Source of the DNA: JANRKF01 sp964519595
GTDB taxonomy: Bacteria; Pseudomonadota; Alphaproteobacteria; Rickettsiales; SXRF01
DNA: 37,209 nucleotides
Direction: 5' to 3'
Assembly: GCA_964519595.1 (NCBI GenBank)
Contig: CAZFJN010000016.1
Coordinates: 1 to 37,209, forward strand
The stretch's first letter is position 1, and every line of letters begins with the position of its first letter. Positions 32,779-37,209 of the stretch are shown here, in pieces. Under the pieces are notes generated by a model. That model was not told the DNA's origin, did no database searches, and saw nothing but the letters and a program-made list of their open reading frames with translations. Position numbers and translations under genes: made by a program.

Positions 32779-34176
32779 ATGAAAAATCTAATAAACGGCC
32801 TTTGCGCTTTTGCTTTTGCTGCCCTTTCATATGTATTTTTATTTGATCCGGCCTTTGCCGAGACTGCTGCCAGCGCAGCATCTGCCGCCAGTGCGGCGGC
32901 CAGTGCGGCTGTTGCTGCTGCTCCGGCTGCGTCTGCTGCTGCGGTTGTGATTGATTCTGGCGCTACCGCCTGGATGCTGGTTTCAACGCTTCTGGTTCTG
33001 ATGATGACTCTGCCAGGGCTTGCTCTTTTTTACGGCGGCATGGTTCATAAAGAAAGCGTTCTTGCCACTTTAATGCAAAGCTTCGTCACCACTTGCATCG
33101 TTACTTTGCTGTGGATTTTTTATGGTTATTCGCTGATTTTCACTGAGCATAATTCTTTAATTGGCGGTTTTGATAAAATGCTCTTAAACGGCGTTGGCGT
33201 TGGCAGCTTAAACGGTACTATTCCGGAAAGCGTGTTCATAATGTTTCAGATGACATTCGGCATTATCACCACCGCGCTTATTTTCGGCTCAGTTGCTAAC
33301 CGTATCAAGCTTTCTGCGGCGGTTGCCTTTGTAATTGCGTGGTTTACGCTGGTTTATATTCCGGTTGCACACTGGGTTTGGGGACCTAAAGGAATGCTCG
33401 GCGGGCTGGGAATTGACGGTTATAAAGGACTGCTTGGCTTTGGCGCGACGCTTGATTATGCCGGCGGGACGGTTGTGCATATCAATGCCGGAATTGCCGG
33501 ACTGGTTGCCGCGCTGGTTCTTGGCCAGCGTAAAGGCTTTGGCAAAGAGGAAATGGCCCCTTCTTACAATATCGTATTTTCAGTAATTGGCGCTTCTTTA
33601 CTCTGGGTTGGCTGGTTTGGCTTCAATGCCGGATCGGCAATAGCCGCTAATGGCAGCGCTGGAATGGCAATGCTGGTAACACAAGTGGCAACTGCAACTG
33701 CCGCAATGGCGTGGATGATCACTGAATGGTTAACGCGCAGAAAACCAAGCGTTGTCGGCATAATTTCCGGCGCGGTTGCCGGACTTGTGGCGATAACTCC
33801 GGCTTGTGGATTTGTCGGAGTTGGCGGCGCGGTTATTATTGGCGCGGTGGCCGGATTTGTTTGTTTTTATGCTTGCGGTCTTAAATTCAAATTCGGTTTT
33901 GATGATTCGCTGGATGTTTTTGGCGTTCATTGTGTCGGCGGAATAATCGGCGCATTGCTGACCGGATTGCTGGCAGTTGAAACAATCGGCGGCAAAGCCG
34001 GAAGCATCAGCCAATTGCTGGCGCAGGCGGAAGGCGTTGCCGTTACGCTGCTGTTTAGCGGCGTGGCGAGCTTTGCCATCCTTAAAATCATTGATATAGC
34101 AATTGGCTTGCGGCCAAGCCCGGAAGCGGAACATGAAGGGCTTGATCTGCTGATTCACGGCGAAAAATTACACTAA
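32779..34176 (+). CDS. amtB: Ammonium transporter Amt
   Basis: Inner-membrane ammonium channel. The 465-aa protein has a cleavable signal peptide (MKNLINGLCAFAFAALSYVF...AFAE), then an Ala/Ser-rich segment (~34-60) before the first membrane helix (AWMLVSTLLVLMMTLPGLALFYGGMV). The paired pore histidines are in GGTVVHINAGIAGL and FGVHCVGGIIGAL; about eleven hydrophobic helices follow the usual pattern to LRPSPEAEHEGLDLLIHGE. GAGGA lies 9 bases upstream of the ATG. The usual partner glnK is not next to it, so regulation by a PII protein would have to come from elsewhere. Confidence 0.96.
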   Translation: MKNLINGLCAFAFAALSYVFLFDPAFAETAASAASAASAAASAAVAAAPAASAAAVVIDSGATAWMLVSTLLVLMMTLPGLALFYGGMVHKESVLATLMQSFVTTCIVTLLWIFYGYSLIFTEHNSLIGGFDKMLLNGVGVGSLNGTIPESVFIMFQMTFGIITTALIFGSVANRIKLSAAVAFVIAWFTLVYIPVAHWVWGPKGMLGGLGIDGYKGLLGFGATLDYAGGTVVHINAGIAGLVAALVLGQRKGFGKEEMAPSYNIVFSVIGASLLWVGWFGFNAGSAIAANGSAGMAMLVTQVATATAAMAWMITEWLTRRKPSVVGIISGAVAGLVAITPACGFVGVGGAVIIGAVAGFVCFYACGLKFKFGFDDSLDVFGVHCVGGIIGALLTGLLAVETIGGKAGSISQLLAQAEGVAVTLLFSGVASFAILKIIDIAIGLRPSPEAEHEGLDLLIHGEKLH

Positions 34177-34254
34177 AAAATATTGAGAAAATTATAGAGA
34201 AAATTATTGATAAAAACCTTGGCATAGTTTGTCGGCTTGTTCTATAGTGTCTCC

Positions 34255-34839
34255 ATGAATCAGCCTATTATAATAAACCGCAGTCAAGACAGTCTGGCCG
34301 GATGTTTGCTGGTTGCCACCAAGCAGATTGGTGATGATTTTTTCAGCAAATCAGTTGTTTACATAGTCGCTCATAATCAGAATGGCGCTATGGGAATAGT
34401 GATAAATCGTCCGGCCAGCAACGTTTCTCTTGAACATATTCTCTCGCAGATACAGATGAATGTGCATGTTGGCGATCGTAGCTTGCCGCTGCTGGTTGGC
34501 GGTCCGATTGATGAACATCGTGGTTTTATAATTCATAATGGCAATTATCTGCAGGAAACGGCGCTTTCAGCTTATGATGGTATTACGGTCACTGCCAATG
34601 CGGCGGTTTTAGGCGGCTGGATAAATGGCGATTTTACCTCTAAAGCCTTATTAGCGCTGGGATATTCAGGCTGGACAGCCGGACAGCTGGAAAGCGAGAT
34701 TGAAGAACAAAGCTGGATGACAATTCCGGCAACATCGCATTTGCTATTTGATACTCCTAACGATGCCAAGTGGGATTTAGCCGTTGCCTCGCTCGGCTTT
34801 GACATCGGAAATTTGTCTGCAAATGTAGGACATGCCTGA
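34255..34839 (+). CDS. AlgH/YqgE family protein (UPF0301)
   Basis: A 194-aa soluble protein of a widely conserved family of uncertain biochemical role. The family pattern is clear: SLAGCLLVATKQIGDDFFSKSVVYIVAHNQNGAMGIVINRPASN at residues ~11-54, GGPIDEHRGFIIHN in the middle, and LGYSGWTAGQLESEIEEQSWM followed by a short tail. The ATG at 34255 is preferred over an in-frame TTG at 34237. The amtB gene ends 78 bp upstream; a hairpin at 34850 separates it from the convergent phosphodiesterase gene. Confidence 0.92.
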   Translation: MNQPIIINRSQDSLAGCLLVATKQIGDDFFSKSVVYIVAHNQNGAMGIVINRPASNVSLEHILSQIQMNVHVGDRSLPLLVGGPIDEHRGFIIHNGNYLQETALSAYDGITVTANAAVLGGWINGDFTSKALLALGYSGWTAGQLESEIEEQSWMTIPATSHLLFDTPNDAKWDLAVASLGFDIGNLSANVGHA

Positions 34840-34849
34840 GGTCGGAACG

Positions 34850-34888
34850 CTTCCCTCTCCCGCTTGCGGAAGAGGGCCAGGAAGAGGG
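34850..34888. repeat. REP-like hairpin between convergent genes
   Basis: CTTCCCTCTCCCGCTTGCGG and the following GAAGAGGG segments form a 39-bp imperfect palindrome. The core CCCTCTCCCGCTTGCGG is shared with the element at 29907-30049. It sits exactly between two gene ends and may end transcription from both sides. Confidence 0.8.
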
Positions 34889-35596
34889 TTATATTATTCT
34901 CTCCGGAAAATCGCTGATAATAGCGTCTACTCCTGAATCTACAGCGTATTTTATCAGCTTTGGATCATTAATCGTCCAGGCAAATACGCGCATATCAAGT
35001 TTCTTTGCTGTCTGCAGCAGAGTTTTATCAACTATGTCTATAGATGGTCCGATTGCCGTTGCTCCGGTTTTTTGCTTAATCTCATTAATCTCGGCCAGAT
35101 TTCGCGGCATTTCTTCAAGAGAAGCGCATAGTTGCAGATTCTTATTCAGCATATGCGCTTTAGCCAGCAGCTCATGATCAAAAGCCAGCAACCATATTTG
35201 CTGATAATTCCAGCCGCGCGCCACTTCTTCGCGGATGATTTTTTCTACAGCCATTACCGCATCTATTTTCAGCTCAATTAACAAAGCGCATTTTTTATCA
35301 ATAAGCGTGAATATATCACGCAAATGCGGAATTCTTTCGCCGCCGCCAGCATCAAATTGTTGTAATTCCCAGAAACTATAATCCGCAACAAAACCGCGTC
35401 CATTAGTGGTTCTGTCAATAGTTTCATCATGAATAACTACCGGCTCGCCGTCAGCAGAAAGCTGAATGTCAAATTCCACACCATCAACGCCAAGCTCAAC
35501 AGCCTTGATAAAAGAAGCGCGCGTATTCTCCGGCGCATGGCCGCAAGCGCCACGATGCCCTATTTTAAACATCGGCTGCAACATCTTCTTAAACAT
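34889..35596 (-). CDS. Glycerophosphodiester phosphodiesterase
   Basis: Hydrolyses glycerophosphodiesters to glycerol-3-phosphate and an alcohol. The ~235-aa protein has the GDPD core: IGHRGACGHAPENTRASF with the first catalytic His, VEFDIQLSADGEPVVIHDETIDRTTNG with the metal-binding Glu/Asp and second His, LLIELK, and a C-terminal FAWTINDPKLIKYAVDSGVDAIISDFPE. No signal peptide, so a cytoplasmic UgpQ-like role is likely. ATG at 35596 overlaps the aroQ stop by 8 bp; ATGs at 35584 and 35572 are alternatives closer to IGHRG. It is probably cotranscribed with aroQ. Confidence 0.92.
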   Translation of the reverse strand: MFKKMLQPMFKIGHRGACGHAPENTRASFIKAVELGVDGVEFDIQLSADGEPVVIHDETIDRTTNGRGFVADYSFWELQQFDAGGGERIPHLRDIFTLIDKKCALLIELKIDAVMAVEKIIREEVARGWNYQQIWLLAFDHELLAKAHMLNKNLQLCASLEEMPRNLAEINEIKQKTGATAIGPSIDIVDKTLLQTAKKLDMRVFAWTINDPKLIKYAVDSGVDAIISDFPERII

Positions 35597-36026
35597 CAGC
35601 AATCTTTGCTATGGCCGCCAGCGCCAGCAAATAGCTCTCGCTGCCAAAACCGCAAATAACACCTTTTGCCGCGCGCGAAACATATGATTGATGACGAAAT
35701 TCCTCGCGTTTAAAAATATTGGAAAGATGCACCTCAATAACCGGAATTTTAATCGCCAACAGCGCGTCCATAATGGCAATTGAAGTATGCGAATAAGCGC
35801 CAGCATTGATCAGCAAACCAGAAGAATCGCGCCCTGCTTCCTGAATTTTACTTACTATCTCTCCTTCAATATTCGATTGAAAACATTCAACCGCAAAACC
35901 AAGCTCCCTGCCCTTTGCAAGCGCCTGCTCATTAATATCCGCCAGTGTTTCATGACCGTAAATCTCCGGCTCACGACTTCCCAGCATGTTCAAATTAGGT
36001 CCGTGAATTATAGTGATTTTTTTCAT
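35589..36026 (-). CDS. aroQ: 3-dehydroquinate dehydratase, type II
   Basis: Third step of the shikimate pathway: dehydroquinate to dehydroshikimate. The 145-aa protein shows GPNLNMLGSREPEIYG with the catalytic Arg and Tyr, the INAGAYSHTSIAI segment with the substrate-binding Asn, and EVHLSNIFKREEFRHQSY with the catalytic His. ATG at 36026 matches homologues; an in-frame TTG at 36035 is less likely. It overlaps the phosphodiesterase gene. The spacer upstream holds short GTAAAAAGATG repeats. Confidence 0.95.
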   Translation of the reverse strand: MKKITIIHGPNLNMLGSREPEIYGHETLADINEQALAKGRELGFAVECFQSNIEGEIVSKIQEAGRDSSGLLINAGAYSHTSIAIMDALLAIKIPVIEVHLSNIFKREEFRHQSYVSRAAKGVICGFGSESYLLALAAIAKIADV

Positions 36027-36182
36027 AATAACCAAATTAATTAGATAAATAAATGAAGTAAAAAGATGAGGTAAAAAGATGTAGTAAATGAAGCAAGCAT
36101 TATATTATCATTTTCTTTTACTTAGTCATCTAGTAATCTCAAACAATCTGAAGATCAGGAAAAAGATCAGGCAAATAAAACT

Positions 36183-36380
36183 ATGCAAATTACCATTAAC
36201 GGCAAAATAAATAACATTCAGGCCGCCAATATCGCGGATTTAATCGCCGAGCTTGCTCTTAACAGCCGGCAAGTAGCCATTGAAAGAAATCAGGAAATCG
36301 TGCCAAAATCTGCCTATAAAGCCACAATGCTGGCCGCAGGTGATATCATAGAAATTGTCGCCTTTGTCGGCGGCGGATGA
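36183..36380 (+). CDS. thiS: Sulfur carrier protein ThiS
   Basis: Ubiquitin-fold sulfur carrier for the thiazole half of thiamine. The 65-aa protein has MQITINGKINNIQ, LIAELALNSRQVAIERNQEIVPKS, and AGDIIEIVAFVGGG with the C-terminal Gly-Gly that is thiocarboxylated. thiG follows after 24 bp. No TPP riboswitch pattern was recognised upstream, and thiO/thiF are not in view. Confidence 0.93.
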   Translation: MQITINGKINNIQAANIADLIAELALNSRQVAIERNQEIVPKSAYKATMLAAGDIIEIVAFVGGG

Positions 36381-36404
36381 GATTATAAACAGGATTAATT
36401 ATCA

Positions 36405-37209
36405 ATGATAAACGACAAAGCTGTTGATCATAATAATGATCATAATAATCACGATGATGATCGGCTAATCATAGCCGGAAAAAAATATTCCTCGCGCCTG
36501 CTGGTTGGAACAGGACGTTATTCCTCGCCGGAAATCATGCGCGCGGCTATTGTCGCCAGCGGCGCGCAAATAGTAACCGTTGCCCTGCGCCGTATGGATT
36601 TAAGCGCAACCGGAAGCGGCTCTATGCAGGATTTATTGCCGCCTTCGCAATATACTTATCTGCCCAACAGCGCCGGCTGTTATGACGCGCTTTCAGCGGT
36701 TAAAACATTGCGCTTAGCGCGTGAATTAGGCGGCTGGAAACTGGTTAAGCTGGAAGTAATCGCCGATGCGGAAAGTCTGCTGCCGAATATGGCGGAAACT
36801 ATAAAAGCCGCGGAAATTCTGGTAAAAGATGGTTTTGAGGTTATGGCTTATGCGCTTGATGATCCAGAAGGTTGCAAAGCTCTCGAAAATTCCGGCTGCG
36901 TAGCAGTAATGCCACTTGCCGCGCCAATTGGCTCTGGTCTTGGCATTTTGCGCCCTGATCGTCTGGAAAAAATAATCGCTCAGGCAAAAATTCCCGTTCT
37001 GGTCGATGCCGGAATCGGAACAGCATCAGATGCCTGCATTGCCATGGAAATGGGCTGCGCCGGAGTGCTGCTTAATACCGCCATCGCCGAAGCCAAAAAA
37101 CCAATTCTAATGGCAAAAGCCATGAAATCAGCAGTAAAAGCCGGAAGAAAAGCCCACCAAGCCGGAAGAATGGAAAAAAGAAAAAAAGCTAAACCAAGCT
37201 CCCCGCCAA
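36405..37209 (+). CDS. thiG: Thiazole synthase ThiG (3' end beyond the window)
   Basis: Condenses deoxyxylulose-5-phosphate, dehydroglycine and ThiS-thiocarboxylate into the thiazole of thiamine. The open frame runs to the window edge without a stop (268 codons). Diagnostic parts are LLVGTGRYSSPEIM, VTVALRR, LPNSAGCYDALSAV, KLVKLEVIAD with the Schiff-base Lys, GFEVMAYALDDP, AVMPLAAPIGSGLG, PVLVDAGIGTASDACIAMEMG and GVLLNTAIAEA. Only a few residues can be missing. The N-terminus has an unusual His/Asn/Asp-rich segment (DHNNDHNNHDDD) from two exact 12-bp repeats at 36426-36449. AGGA lies 10 bases before the ATG. Confidence 0.95.
   Translation, partial: MINDKAVDHNNDHNNHDDDRLIIAGKKYSSRLLVGTGRYSSPEIMRAAIVASGAQIVTVALRRMDLSATGSGSMQDLLPPSQYTYLPNSAGCYDALSAVKTLRLARELGGWKLVKLEVIADAESLLPNMAETIKAAEILVKDGFEVMAYALDDPEGCKALENSGCVAVMPLAAPIGSGLGILRPDRLEKIIAQAKIPVLVDAGIGTASDACIAMEMGCAGVLLNTAIAEAKKPILMAKAMKSAVKAGRKAHQAGRMEKRKKAKPSSPP
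36426..36449. repeat. 12-bp direct repeat at the start of thiG
   Basis: GATCATAATAAT occurs twice exactly in tandem, followed by CACGATGATGAT. It encodes DHNNDHNN near the ThiG N-terminus. Confidence 0.9.

Noticed and set aside
36060..36182. TPP riboswitch before thiS
   Set aside because: The conserved CUGAGA and ACCUGAUC-type cores could not be found; only short GTAAAAAGATG and AGATCAGG repeats are present.

Overview
The window is a chromosomal segment of an AT-rich alphaproteobacterium. The argS / SPOR protein / nagZ / tatABC / serS / surE / pcm / LytM-factor cluster on the minus strand is a typical alphaproteobacterial gene order. A PAS_5-type protein, the MotB type, and the mutM-rpsT-dnaA neighbourhood next to dnaN-recF-gyrB fit the same group. 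Flagellar genes (MotB, a FlgC-like rod protein) indicate a motile or recently motile lineage. The exact order cannot be decided here; the abundance of selfish palindromes and tandem repeats is reminiscent of Rickettsiales/Holosporales-like genomes, but this is inference.

Layout. 249-950: sulfotransferase-like gene. 1061-10591 (minus): argS, SPOR, nagZ, tatA, tatB, tatC, serS, surE, pcm and an NlpD-like lipoprotein, concerned with translation, twin-arginine export, cell-wall recycling/division and repair or survival. 10675-11124: PAS-only protein. 11498-11574: tRNA-Arg(CCG), followed by a 220-bp array of seven hairpins. 11822-14851 (minus): gatC-alaS, divergent from ruvX. 15450-16286: ubiE, divergent from mutM. 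17702-26064 (plus): rpsT, a rhodanese, dnaA, [100-N assembly gap], dnaN, recF, an orphan gene coupled to recF, and gyrB, which together are the replication-initiation block. 26078-32253 (minus): FlgC-like rod protein, a very divergent 1105-aa phosphoenolpyruvate-carboxylase-like protein, MotB, and an orphan membrane protein. 32779-34839 (plus): amtB and an AlgH/YqgE protein. 34889-36026 (minus): aroQ and a glycerophosphodiesterase. 36183-end (plus): thiS and thiG (thiG is cut by the window end).

The most notable things are not ordinary genes. (1) mutM carries a 144-bp palindromic MITE with a TAA target duplication, inserted exactly in frame. It adds 49 codons, and removing it in silico restores a normal-length Fpg. 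(2) The PEPC-like protein keeps several metal- and substrate-binding positions but has lost the HGRGG loop and the usual C-terminus. (3) Degenerate tandem repeats, very often with a 12-bp period, occur throughout the window both inside genes (ubiE, SPOR gene, LytM factor, rhodanese, thiG, membrane protein) and just after stop codons (dnaA, mutM, sulfotransferase). (4) At least four further palindromic elements lie between genes. (5) The dnaA-dnaN gap is flanked by identical 55-bp sequences, so it is probably an overlap or a collapsed repeat rather than missing genes.
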